Shown one piece after another: positions 1-10,394 of a DNA stretch of 64,000 nt. The stretch spans positions 7,033,501 through 7,097,500 of the forward strand of contig OZ038527.1 of the NCBI GenBank assembly GCA_964036665.1, read 5' to 3'. Numbering within the stretch: position 1 is the stretch's first letter; each line of letters begins with the position of its first letter. Source of the stretch: Gordius sp. MW1 (Eukaryota; Nematomorpha; Gordioida; Gordea; Gordiidae). The translations under genes and the position numbers were made by a program. Below the pieces are notes generated by a model, which saw nothing but the letters and a program-made list of their open reading frames with translations, was not told where the DNA came from and made no database searches.

Positions 1-1236
1 CACGCTAAAAAATTAGAAATTTTATTAAATTAAAAGTTGTGGGCCAAAACCAAATTTTTTTCTTTTAAAGTATTTATAAGGTTAAGGACTCACTTTAACG
101 AGCTTTTGGGCCACTAAAGTTAACCGGAATTAATAGAGTAGCGATAAAAGTATATGTCAAAATTTAATTTAATTAATATTCCTTACATTTATTTCAGAAT
201 AAAGTTTTAAAAAGTTGTTATTTCGCATCCTTAGACCCACCTAAGTTCGAATTGAAGCATATTTCATATCATCCGCCATCTTGGATAGCTAGAAATTCTA
301 TTTCCGGTCGTCCGCCATCTTGGATTTTCAAACCCATTTTAAACTTGTTTTAACCTTATAAATTGATGTAAAATTGTAAAATATAACAATTTTAAGTTTA
401 TTATGTATGATTTTCACTATATATTTAAAAATATTATCATTTTATTGATAGTTGATAAATTGATTGTTACGTAAAAATACGTTTTTAATTACGCAATAAA
501 TCCACTCTCATATAATTTTACGAGTTTTTAATGGCACAATTTATTTAGTTTTTGCACGTTTTATGCTTAGTCATTGTATTTTAAGAGAGAACTGTCTCAA
601 TTATTGCTGAGTCATGATTATATAACTATTTTAAAACCTTTTATCACGAATATTTATGGTTATATTGCATATCTTATATAACTTTACGAGTTTTTAATGG
701 CACAGTTTTTTTAATTTTTTAACAAGTTATTATTTAGCATCCTTAGACCCAGCTAAGTTCGTATTGGAGCATATTTCATATCATCCGCCATCTTGGATAG
801 CTAGAAATTCTATTTTCGGTCGTCCGCCATCTTGGATTTTCAAACCCATTTTAAACTTGTTTTAACCTTATAAATTGATGTAAGATAGTAAAATATAACA
901 ATTTTAAGTTCATTTTGTATGATTTTCACTATATATTTAAAAATATTATTATTTTATTGATTGTTGAGTTACGTAAAAATACGTCTTAAATTACGCAATA
1001 AATCCACTCTTATATAATTTTACGAGTTTATAACGGCACAATTTATTTAGTTTTTGCACGTTTTATGCTTAGTCATTGTATTTTAAGGGAGAACTGTCTC
1101 AATTATTGCTGAGTCATGATTATATACCTATTTTAAAACCTTTTATCACGAATATTTATGGTTATATTGCATATGTTTTTGAGATTTAACCCGATATTAG
1201 TAATTTTTCTTTAATTTTTTGTTGATTTTAATTGAA
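1..1236. repeat. Spacer A, unit I (5' edge cut by window)
   Basis: AT-rich non-coding spacer that recurs in all six units. It is an internal direct duplication: the stretch from 212 is repeated from 724 (period about 512 bp), with small differences. Each half has two CCGCCATCTTGG boxes (273, 312, 785, 824). This copy differs from the others by lacking 12 bp near position 138, so unit I is a more divergent member. No open frame of note. Confidence 0.9.
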
Positions 1237-1273
1237 TTAACACTAAATTAAATATATTAATTCAGAACAGATC

Positions 1274-1350
1274 AAACTTAAAAAGGTATTTTCCTAAATA
1301 ATTTAAAAGTTCAAACTTAAAAAGGTATTTTCCTAAATAATTTAAAAGTC
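1274..1350. repeat. 39-bp tandem repeat, 2 copies (unit I)
   Basis: Two direct copies of an AT-rich 39-bp unit starting at 1274 and 1313, at the left edge of array B. Units II to VI have three copies next to spacer A; the B blocks that follow a piggyBac copy have two. Confidence 0.9.
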
Positions 1351-3144
1351 GTGTCACCATCGTCAATTAAGTCTCAATCCCTGAGGTAACTTTTCTTGCG
1401 ACTCTAAGGAATTATTGGCTCTCATCGACATTTAAAACTTAAACTTTTTAATATTCAACTTTACTTTACCCAATCCTTCTCGACATATAATCCTTATAAT
1501 TGCCTATTTTTCAAAGATTAATAAAATAAATGTGTGCAGAAAAATTTATATATTTTAATAAAATCCACAAATTAACCCTCGTCAACTAAGTCTCAATCCC
1601 TAAGGTAACCATTCTTACGCCTCCGACAATACTTTTAAGTTATAATCTTCTCGTCAACTTAAATTTACAATTTGAATGCTGAATATTCATCTCGTCAACT
1701 GTAATTTTATGTCATAATGCACTCGCCAACTATGCTAAAATTAATAATTTTAATGCTAAATTTTCATCTCGTCAACTGAGCTTAAATTATTTATTTAGAT
1801 AGTGCATTTTCATCTCGTCAACTTGACTTTTAAGTCAAAATTTTCATAAATTTATGCTGATTTTTCTTCTCGTCAACTGTACTATTATGATCTCGTCAAC
1901 TAAGCAGTAATAATTTTATAATTTCTCGTCAACTAAGTCTTTGAGTCGAAAGACTCTCGTCAATTAAGCTTAAATTCACAATATGAATGCTAAATTTTCA
2001 TCTCGTCAACTAGACTTTTATGTTAAAATAGTCTCGTCAACTAAGCAGTAATAATTTTATAATTTCTCGTCAACTAAGTCTTTGAGTCGAAAGACTCTCG
2101 TCAATTAAGCTTAAATTCACAATATGAATGCTAAATTTTCATCTCGTCAACTAGACTTTTATGTTAAAATAGTCTCGTCAACTAAGCAGTAATAATTTTA
2201 TAATTTCTCGTCAACTAAGTCTTTAAGTCGAAAGACTCTCGTCAATTAAGCTTAAATTCACAATATGAATGCTAAATTTTCATCTCGTCAACTAGACTTT
2301 TATGTTAAAATAGTCTCGTCAACTAAGTTTAAAGTAATAATTTTATAATTTCTCGTCAACTATGCCTTTTAAGTCGAAAAACTCTCGTCAATTAAGCATA
2401 AATTCACAATATGAATGCTAAATTTTCATCTCGTCAACTCGACTTTTATGTTAAAATAGTCTCGTCAACTAAGCTTAAAGTAATAATTTTATAATTTCTC
2501 GTCAACTATGCCTTTTAAGTCGAAAAACTCTCGTCAATTAAGCTTAAATTCACAATATGAATGCTAAATTTTCATCTCGTCAACTGGACTTTTATGTTAA
2601 AATAGTCTCGTCAACTAAGCTTAAAGTAATAATTTTATAATTTCTCGTCAACTATGCCTTTTAAGTCGAAAAACTCTCGTCAATTAAGCTTAAATTCACA
2701 ATATGAATGCTAAATTTTCATCTCGTCAACTCGACTTTTATGTTAAAATAGTCTCGTCAACTAAGCTTAAAGTAATAATTTTATAATTTCTCGTCAACTA
2801 TGCCTTTTAAGTCGAAAAACTCTCGTCAATTAAGCTTAAATTCACAATATGAATGCTAAATTTTCATCTCGTCAACTGGACTTTTATGTTAAAATAGTCT
2901 CGTCAACTAAGCTTAAAGTAATAATTTTATAATTTCTCGTCAACTATGCGTATGCCTTTTAAGTCGAAAAACTCTCGTCAATTAAGCTTAAATTCACAAT
3001 AAAAATGCTAAATTTTCATCTCGTCAACTGGACTTTTATGTTAAAATAGTCTCGTCAACTAAGCTTAAAGTAATTTCTCGTCAACTATGCATTTAAGTCG
3101 AAAAACTCTCGTCAATTAAGCTTGAATTTATAATTTTATAAGTC
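1351..3144. repeat. Array B, CTCGTCAACT-box satellite (unit I)
   Basis: Tandem array built on the box CTCGTCAACT or CTCGTCAATT. From 1892 the monomers are 141 bp (1892, 2033, 2174) and later exactly 146 bp (2461, 2607, 2753, 2899). Within a 146-bp monomer the boxes are spaced 37, 32, 46 and 31 bp, so the monomer is itself a diverged tetramer of a unit of about 36 bp. The left part (1351-1890) is less regular. It holds two 28S-like snippets at about 1378 and 1597 that match the minus-strand 28S near 4935-4962. Confidence 0.93.
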
Positions 3145-3556
3145 GCATTCACCACCTCGTCAACTAAGTCTCAATCCCTGAGGTAACTTTTCTTACGCCT
3201 CCGACAATACTAATATACTCTCGTCAACTATGCTAAAATAAGTAATATTTTCTCCTCGTCAACTTCAACTCTACTCGAAAAGACTAAGTCCACATTTCCT
3301 CTCGCCAACTCTTCCCAAGCCAAAAAAATTAACAAACCTTTGATCTAGCGCTAAGTCTCAATAGATCGTAGGCATTCACCACCTCGTCAACTAAGTCTCA
3401 ATCCCTGAAGTAACTTTTCTTACCCTCCGACAATACTAATATACTCTCGTCAACTATGCTAAAATAAATAATATTTCCTCCTTGTCAACTTCAACTCTAC
3501 TCGAAAAGACTAAGTCCACATTTCCTCTCGCCAACTCTTCCCAAGCCAAAAAAATT
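3145..3556. repeat. Tail repeats with 28S-derived pieces (unit I)
   Basis: Two repeats of about 227 bp starting at 3145 and 3372; the second runs into the 28S. Each begins with a box-B sequence. Next comes a 28-bp piece (3175-3202) that matches the 28S at 4935-4962 at 26 of 28 positions. The repeat then ends with a copy of the last 40 nt or so of 28S (3331-3370, compare 3557-3597). Spacer and rRNA sequence have therefore been amplified together. Confidence 0.85.
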
Positions 3557-3988
3557 AACAAACCTTCGATCTAGCGCTAAGTCTCAATAGATCGCAGTAT
3601 GGTGGCTGCTCTAACTAAGCACAACCCGCTGACCGATACCTAGGTCGTCTGCGAATGATTTAACACCCTCGCCGTCGTCCCGAATGCTGAGCCGATCGGA
3701 ACCCGACGCTTAATCGTTAGCCGGGCTTCGAGAACGGCCATCAACTTCGAACGGACCGAGGTCACCCTCGGCCATTATACTGAGTTAATCGACTACGAGG
3801 CGCGCCGAAATATCGTTACATTTCTAGGCGGGATTCTGACTTAGAGGCGTAGTCATAATCCCTCAGATGGTAGCGTCGCGCCGTCGGCTTTTCAGCCGGA
3901 CGCCTGAACCAAATGTCTGAACCTGCGGTTCCTCTCGTACTGAGCAGGATTACTATAGCAACAACTAGTCATCAGTAGGGTAAAACTA

Positions 3989-4026
<38 letters not shown>

Positions 4027-4062
4027 TATTAGTGGGTGAACAATCCAACGCTTGGTGAATTC

Positions 4063-4094
<32 letters not shown>

Positions 4095-4104
4095 TATTCA
4101 CGTA

Positions 4105-4933
4105 GCGGCTCGTAATTCACGTACCTCCATGCTGGTGGGCCGCGGGCAACGTTGCTGAGGGAAGGGGTGAAGCATCGCCGCTCCTCTCAGCAACGGCTAA
4201 ATCGTGAATCTCGGATAGTAGTCGGCAACCTTAGAAGAGCTGGTGGTTGTCGGTGAGAAGGAAAGTCCCTGGAGCCTTGCAGCCTCCTTGTGTAAAACTC
4301 TATCAAACAGCTAACGCTATTAGTAAAAATGAATAAATCAACGCCAAGGCCCCGATCCAATAGTCGTGAAGGGGAAGGGCAAAAGAAAATTCGGGCGACT
4401 CGCCATAAAACAGCGCGCGGACAAGTGCAACACGATGTCGAGAAGAATCGGCTAGGCTGCTTGAACATCCGCGGCCTAGCTGATCCATTAAAGCTCAATG
4501 AACTTATTGCAATAATAAGAGAAAATCAGATCTCTGTGCTCTCGCTTACGGAGACACACCTACCAAATCAGAGCGAAGACTTTTAGCCGATTCTTCTCGA
4601 CATCAGGTTGTACTTCTCCGCGCGCTGCTTGTTGGCAAGTCGCCCAAATTTTCTTTAACCCTTCCCCTTCACGACTATTGGTTCGGGGCCTTCGCGCTAA
4701 TTAGTCCATTTTTATTAATTGTGATAGCTGGTTGAAAGAGTTTCACGCAGGGAGGCTGCAAGGCTCCAGGGACTTTCCTTCTCACCGACAACCACCAGCT
4801 CTTAAAAGGTTGCCGGCTACGATCCGAGATTCACGATTTAGCCGTTGCTGAGAGGAGCAGCGATGCTTCGCCCCTTCTCTCAGCAACGTTGTCCGCGGCC
4901 CACCAGCGAGGAGGTACGTGAATAACGGGCCGC
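4105..4933. mobile_element. Foldback insertion in 28S, 350-bp inverted arms
   Basis: The left arm 4105-4454 and right arm 4584-4933 are both 350 bp and are imperfect reverse complements. The outermost bases are GCGGCTCGTAATTCACGTAC on the left, against a right arm ending in GGGCCGC at 4933. The 129-bp loop 4455-4583 encodes part of a retrotransposon endonuclease. A 10-bp filler (4095-4104) between 28S and the left arm repeats the arm's own TATTCACGTA motif. The arms differ from each other at many positions, so the inversion is old. An inverted duplication of a retrotransposon 5' end (twin-priming type) is the simplest origin; a true foldback transposon is the alternative. Confidence 0.85.
4329..4586 (+). 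pseudogene. AP-endonuclease N-terminal fragment of a non-LTR retrotransposon
   Basis: An 85-aa open frame. Its N-terminal half is basic (from the left arm). The C-terminal half, in the loop, contains LNIRGL, then KLNELIAIIRENQISVLSLTETHL, the typical start of an APE-type endonuclease: strand, helix, strand ending in TETHLP with the metal-binding Glu of the ETHL motif. The domain ends abruptly at the right arm, so catalytic His and Asp residues further on are absent and no reverse transcriptase is present. It runs antisense to the 28S. Units II, III, IV and V have TAG where this copy has TTG (4461-4463), so only unit I keeps this frame open. Family within the APE non-LTR group cannot be decided from so short a piece. 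Confidence 0.75.
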
Positions 4934-5312
4934 ATCCCTGTGGTAACTTTTCTTACACCTCCCGCTTTAAACTCGAAATATCGAAAGGATCGATAGGCCA
5001 CGCTTTCACGGTGCGTATTCATACTTCCTTAACGAACACATGGCCGCTGAAAAATCACGGTAATCGAATTTTCGCTACTCGCGAGGTTCTAACGTAACGT
5101 GGACACGAATTTTCACGAGCCGCCCGCCCACCGCCCGACTACGACGCGATCCGAAAATCACGGCGAGAAAGGGGTGCCCGGTACTCACTCTTTCGAAAAT
5201 CGCTGTGCTTCAATTACGCTCGAAATCGAAGCCGACTGCAAAATGGCCCATTAACGTTCTTTCTCCGACTCGAAATTGCCCATTAACGCTCTCTCTCCGA
5301 CGACTGGGACGC

Positions 5313-5404
5313 TTAACGCAGTGAATTAAAGATTACGTGGCAAGCAAATAATTTAATTAATACAACGAAAAACCACGTTTCGTATCTAAATTTCACTGCG
5401 TTAA
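5313..5404. repeat. Palindrome 1 (TTAACGCAGTG arms)
   Basis: Arms TTAACGCAGTGAATTAAAGA... and the complementary ...CACTGCGTTAA enclose about 32 bp, giving an imperfect hairpin with arms of 28-32 nt. It starts and ends with TTAA. Equivalent copies lie in every unit, for example near 10017, 25194, 38869 and 54051. Confidence 0.8.
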
Positions 5405-5408
5405 AAAT

Positions 5409-5504
5409 ATCCCCACTTTAAAGGTAGGTTGACAATGGTAAACTCACTAAAATTCACGATAATACTCGAGTTGACGATGGTTTTCCTACATTTAACGTGG
5501 GGAT
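5409..5504. repeat. Palindrome 2 (ATCCCCAC arms)
   Basis: Left arm ATCCCCACTTTAAAGGTAGG and right arm CCTACATTTAACGTGGGGAT form an imperfect hairpin only 4 bp after palindrome 1. Inner GACAATGG and GACGATGG add a short direct repeat. Function unknown. It could be a miniature element or a structured spacer transcript. Confidence 0.8.
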
Positions 5505-5693
5505 ACTGCTTTAATCGCTTCCATACGCGATTATAGCAGGAGGAGGGATGCCCCACACACATACAGATTATCACACTACACGTTAAATTGCAGTACCACC
5601 AATGCTACAACGCTATATCAACGCATTACTGCAATAACAACGTATCTCACTTTTTCACACAACACCACCTCCTCATATAAGGTTGATGAGAAT

Positions 5694-6528
5694 AGAAAGT
5701 ACCCCGTCCGTTTTGGCACAAAATTGGTGCACTAACTGACGCCATTGTGATCTTTAGTTAATTAAATCGCCATAACTTCGTCCGTAATAGGAATTTTGAC
5801 GCGAAACTTCTAGGATTGGTCGGGACGGATGTCTGTCAACTAAATCACGTGACAAATCAAACTTTTGACTCCACTAGGAAAATTTATATGAAAATTAAAT
5901 TTTAAGCTATTTTTACCTTTTTGACCACCCAGAATTCGTTAAAAATATATTTTTACCACCCAGGTCGCTTTCTAATCACGTGATCTAACTACCGTTTACT
6001 CCACTAGGTATGAAATTAATTCTAAATTATTTTTTTTGGCAAAACAAGTTTTTAGGTATTTTGGCCGCCATTTTTTCCGGGTGGGCAGTATTCATCCAAA
6101 ATATATTTTTGGGCATCTCCTAGGTCGGCGCCATCTACCTATAAAAAAATTTTGATTTGATATTCCGGAAGTCGGCCATCTTTTTAACAAATACATTTAG
6201 GATCGTTTTTCCGCCATTAAAATGTCGATTGCGGGTCGTATGGCCCAAAAAATTTCGACGAGACCTTAATTTGTTGCCCGAGATCCGGGCTATCGAATGA
6301 GAAAGAGAAATTCAGCCATCTACGCAGTTCCGCCATTTTATACGCCATTTTGTTTTTTAAAAACGGTGGAATATTCTAGAACGTCCGCCTTTAAGACCGT
6401 TTTAGAAGGCCTGAACCTTAATCATTTTTAACGAATTTGGTTTTATAAACAGTTCTAACCTCGAGCTACCTAAATATAACAATTTTATGGATTATTAATT
6501 AGTTATGGATGTTGAAATACATCATCTT
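5694..6528. repeat. Spacer C, unit I
   Basis: AT-rich spacer joining the 28S flank to the next spacer A. It has two TCACGTGA boxes (5845, 5976), each followed by ACTCCACTAGG, with a repeat distance of 131 bp. Several GCCAT-type motifs follow (GCCGCCATTTT, CGCCATCTACC, GGCCATCTTTTT, CCGCCATT). No open frame. Confidence 0.88.
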
Positions 6529-7779
6529 CACGCTAAAAAATTAGAAATTTAATTAAATTAAAAGTTGTGGGCCAAAACCAAATTTTTTTCTTTTAAAGTA
6601 TTTATAAGGTTAAGGACTCACTTTAACGAGCTTTTGGGCCACTAAAGTTAACCGGAATTAATAGAGTAGCGAGTAAAACCGCTAAAAGTATATGTCAAAA
6701 TTTAATTTAATTAATATTCCTTACATTTATTTCAGAATAAAGTTTTAAAAAGTTGTTATTTCGCATCCTTAGACCCACCTAAGTTCGAATTGAAGCATAT
6801 TTCATATCATCCGCCATCTTGGATAGCTTGAAATTCTATTTCCGGTCGTCCGCCATCTTGGATTTTTTTTCCTAACCCATTTTAAACTTGTTTTAACCTT
6901 ATAAATTGATGTAAAATTGTAAAATATAACAATTTTAAGTTTATTTTGTATGATTTTCACTATAGATTTAAAAATATTATCATTTTATTGATAGTTGATA
7001 AATTGATTGTTACGTAAAAATACGTTTTTAATTACGCAATAAATCCACTCTTATATAATTTTACGAGTTTTTAATGGCACAATTTATTTAGTTTTTGCAC
7101 GTTTTATGCTTAGTCATTGTATTTTAAGAGAGAACTGTCTCAATTATTGCTGAGTCATGATTATATAACTATTTTAAAACCTTTTATCACGAATATTTAT
7201 GGTTATATTGCATATCTTATATAACTTTACGAGTTTTTAATGGCACAGTTTTTTTAATTTTTTAACAAGTTATTATTTAGCATCCTTAGACCCAGCTAAG
7301 TTCGTATTGGAGCATATTTCATATCATCCGCCATCTTGGATAGCTAGAAATTCTATTTCCGGTCGTCCGCCATCTTGGATTTTCAAACCCATTTTAAACT
7401 TGTTTTAACCTTATAAATTGATGTAAGATAGTAAAATATAACAATTTTAAGTTCATTTTGTATGATTTTCACTATATATTTAAAAATATTATCATTTTAT
7501 TGATTGTTGAGTTACGTAAAAATACGTCTTAAATTACGCAATAAATCCACTCTTATATAATTTTACGAGTTTATAATGGCACAATTTATTTAGTTTTTGC
7601 ACGTTTTATGCTTAGTCATTGTATTTTAAGGGAGAACTGTCTCAATTATTGCTGAGTCATGATTATATACCTATTTTAAAACCTTTTATTACGAATATTT
7701 ATGGTTATATTGCATTTGTTTTTGAGATTTAACCCGATATTAGTAATTTTTCTTTAATTTTTTGTGTATTTTAATTGAA
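6529..7779. repeat. Spacer A, unit II
   Basis: Near-identical to spacer A of units III to VI, including the 12 bp absent from unit I and a short T-rich insert after the second CCGCCATCTTGG. It ends at TTAA 7780-7783, the site where array B begins. Confidence 0.9.
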
Positions 7780-7816
7780 TTAACACTAAATTAAATATAT
7801 TAATTCAGAATAGATC

Positions 7817-7933
7817 AAACTTAAAAAGGTATTTTCCTAAATAATTTAAAAGTTCAAACTTAAAAAGGTATTTTCCTAAATAATTTAAAAGTTCAAACTT
7901 AAAAAGGTATTTTCCTAAATAATTTAAAAGTCG
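7817..7933. repeat. 39-bp tandem repeat, 3 copies (unit II)
   Basis: Three direct copies of the 39-bp AT-rich unit, one more than in unit I. Confidence 0.9.
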
Positions 7934-9102
7934 TTTCACCATCGTCAATTAAGTCTCAATCCCTGAGGTAACTTTTCTTGCGACTCTAAGGAATTATTGG
8001 CTCTCATCGACATTTAAAACTTAAACTTTTTAATATTCAACTTTACTTTACCCAATCCTTCTCGACATATAATCCTTATAATTGCCTATTTTTCAAAGAT
8101 TAATAAAATAAATGTGTGCAGAAAAATTTATATATTTTAATAAAATCCACAAATTAACCCTCGTCAACTAAGTCTCAATCCCTAAGGTAACCATTCTTAC
8201 GCCTCCGACAATACTTTTAAGTTATAATCTTCTCGTCAACTTAAATTTACAATTTGAATGCTGAATATTCATCTCGTCAACTGTAATTTTATGTCATAAT
8301 GCACTCGCCAACTATGCTAAAATTAATAATTTTAATGCTAAATTTTCATCTCGTCAACTGAGCTTAAATTATTTATTTAGATAGTGCATTTTCATCTCGT
8401 CAACTTGACTTTTAAGTCAAAATTTTCATAAATTTATGCTGATTTTTCTTCTCGTCAACTGTACTATTATGATCTCGTCAACTAAGCAGTAATAATTTTA
8501 TAATTTCTCGTCAACTAAGTCTTTGAGTCGAAAGACTCTCGTCAATTAAGCTTAAATTCACAATATGAATGCTAAATTTTCATCTCGTCAACTAGACTTT
8601 TATGTTAAAATAGTCTCGTCAACTAAGCAGTAATAATTTTATAATTTCTCGTCAACTAAGTCTTTAAGTCGAAAGACTCTCGTCAATTAAGCTTAAATTC
8701 ACAATATGAATGCTAAATTTTCATCTCGTCAACTAGACTTTTATGTTAAAATAGTCTCGTCAACTAAGCAGTAATAATTTTATAATTTCTCGTCAACTAA
8801 GTCTTTAAGCCGAAAGACTCTCGTCAATTAAGCTTAAATTCACAATATGAATGCTAAATTTTCATCTCGTCAACTAGACTTTTATGTTAAAATAGTCTCG
8901 TCAACTAAGCTTAAAGTAATAATTTTATAATTTCTCGTCAACTATGCCTTTTAAGTCGAAAAACTCTCGTCAATTAAGCTTAAATTCACAATATGAATGC
9001 TAAATTTTCATCTCGTCAACTCGACTTTTATGTTAAAATAGTCTCGTCAACTAAGCTTAAAGTAATAATTTTATAATTTCTCGTCAACTATGCCTTTTAA
9101 GT
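7934..9102. repeat. Array B, truncated (unit II)
   Basis: Same order of irregular boxes, 141-bp monomers and 146-bp monomers as in other units. The array stops inside a monomer at 9102, where it is fused to the foldback. Confidence 0.9.
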
Positions 9103-9634
9103 CTCGCCATAAAACAGCGCGCGGACAAGTGCAACACGATGTCGAGAAGAATCGGCTAGGCTGCTAGAACATCCGCGGCCTAGCTGATCCATTAAAGCTC
9201 AATGAACTTATTGCAATAATAAGAGAAAATCAGATCTCTGTGCTCTCGCTTACGGAGACACACCTACCAAATCAGAGCGAAGACTTTTAGCCGATTCTTC
9301 TCGACATCAGGTTGTACTTCTCCGCGCGCTGCTTGTTGGCAAGTCGCCCAAATTTTCTTTAACCCTTCCCCTTCACGACTATTGGTTCGGGGCCTTCGCG
9401 CTAATTTGTCCATTTTTATTAATTGTGATAGCTGGTTGAAAGAGTTTTACGCAGGGAGGCTGCAAGGCTCCGACTTTCCTTCTCACCGACAACCACCAGC
9501 TCTTCTAAGGTTGCCGGCTACGATCCGAGATTCACGATTTAGCCGTTGCTGAGAGGAGCAGCGATGCTTCGCCCCTTCTCTCAGCAACGTTGTCCGCGGC
9601 CCACCAGCGAGGAGGTACGTGAATAACGGGCCGC
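9103..9634. mobile_element. Truncated foldback (unit II)
   Basis: Begins at CTCGCCATAAAAC, a point inside the left arm. The remaining left arm, the loop and the whole right arm are kept. The left arm's outer 290 bp or so, all 28S sequence on that side and the tail repeats are gone. The loop frame carries the TAG stop, so the endonuclease fragment is closed here. Confidence 0.85.
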
Positions 9635-9758
9635 ATCCCTGTGGTAACTTTTCTTACACCTCCCGCTTTAAACTCGAAATATCGAAAGGATCGATAGGCC
9701 ACGCTTTCACGGTGCGTATTCATACTTCCTTAACGAACACATGGCCGCTGAAAAATCA
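9635..9758 (-). rRNA. 28S remnant, 5' part only (unit II)
   Basis: Only the piece upstream of the foldback is left: the AAAAGTTACCACAGGGAT tract and the conserved GTGAAAGCGTGGCCTATCGA tract on the minus strand. The sarcin-ricin loop and the 3' end have been deleted. Confidence 0.85.
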
Positions 9759-10394
9759 CGGTAATCGAATTTTCGCTACTCGCGAGGTTCTAACGTAACG
9801 TGGACACGAATTTTCACGAGCCGCCCGCCCACCGCCCGACTACGACGCGATCCGAAAATCACGGCGAGAAAGGGGTGCCCGGTACTCACTCTTTCGAAAA
9901 TCGCTGTGCTTCAATTACGCTCGAAATCGAAGCCGACTGCAAAATGGCCCATTAACGTTCTTTCTCCGACTCGAAATTGCCCATTAACGCTCTCTCTCCG
10001 ACGACTGGGACGCTTAACGCAGTGAATTAAAGATTACGTGGCAAGCAAATAATTTAATTAATACAACGAAAAACCACGTTTCGTATCTAAATTTCACTGC
10101 GTTAAAAATATCCCCACTTTAAAGGTAGGTTGACAATGGTAAACTCACTAAAATTCACGATAATACTCGAGTTGACGATGGTTTTCCTACATTTAACGTG
10201 GGGATACTGCTTTAATCGCTTCCATACGCGATTATAGCAGGAGGAGGGATGCCCCACACACATACAGATTATCACACTACACGTTAAATTGCAGTACCAC
10301 CAATGCTACAACGCTATATCAACGCATTACTGCAATAACAACGTATCTCACTTTTTCACACAACACCACCTCCTCATATAAGGTTGATGAGAAT
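9759..10394. other. Non-coding flank (unit II)
   Basis: Copy of the 5058-5693 segment, including both palindromes. No gene. Confidence 0.75.

Larger units (their letters stand above)
3557..5057 (-). rRNA. 28S rRNA 3'-end fragment, interrupted (pseudogene)
   Basis: Minus-strand large-subunit rRNA. The universally conserved sarcin-ricin loop reads AGTACGAGAGGAAC on the minus strand (about 3930-3943). The adjacent helices, the tract around GAACGCCTCTAAGTC and the terminal CTGCGATCTATTGAG tract are all recognisable, so the 3' end lies near 3557. Homology stops at 4094 and resumes at 4934 (AAAAGTTACCACAGGGAT) up to about 5057. Roughly 50 nt of peptidyl-transferase-region sequence is missing and a foldback of about 830 bp sits there. 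This copy also lacks 2 bp near 3854 that the other units keep. Nothing upstream of about 5057 is recognisable 28S, and no 18S or 5.8S exists in the window, so this cannot make a working rRNA. Confidence 0.88.
5058..5693. other. Non-coding flank upstream of 28S fragment (unit I)
   Basis: GC-moderate to AT-rich sequence at the 5' side of the minus-strand 28S fragment. The first 250 bp could be strongly decayed rDNA, but I cannot align it with confidence. The middle holds two tandem palindromes (listed separately). No coding signal. Confidence 0.7.

Noticed and set aside
1892-3060. CRISPR array
   Set aside because: The regular short boxes are separated by repeated and not unique spacers, in a eukaryotic satellite with no cas genes.
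4187-4498. Minus-strand frames of 103 and 61 aa over the foldback left arm
   Set aside because: They are antisense to the endonuclease fragment, have no family motif, and are broken by single changes between units.
4831-5022. Minus-strand 63-aa frame repeated in each unit
   Set aside because: It is a translation of the 28S fragment and foldback arm; the DNA is rRNA-derived.
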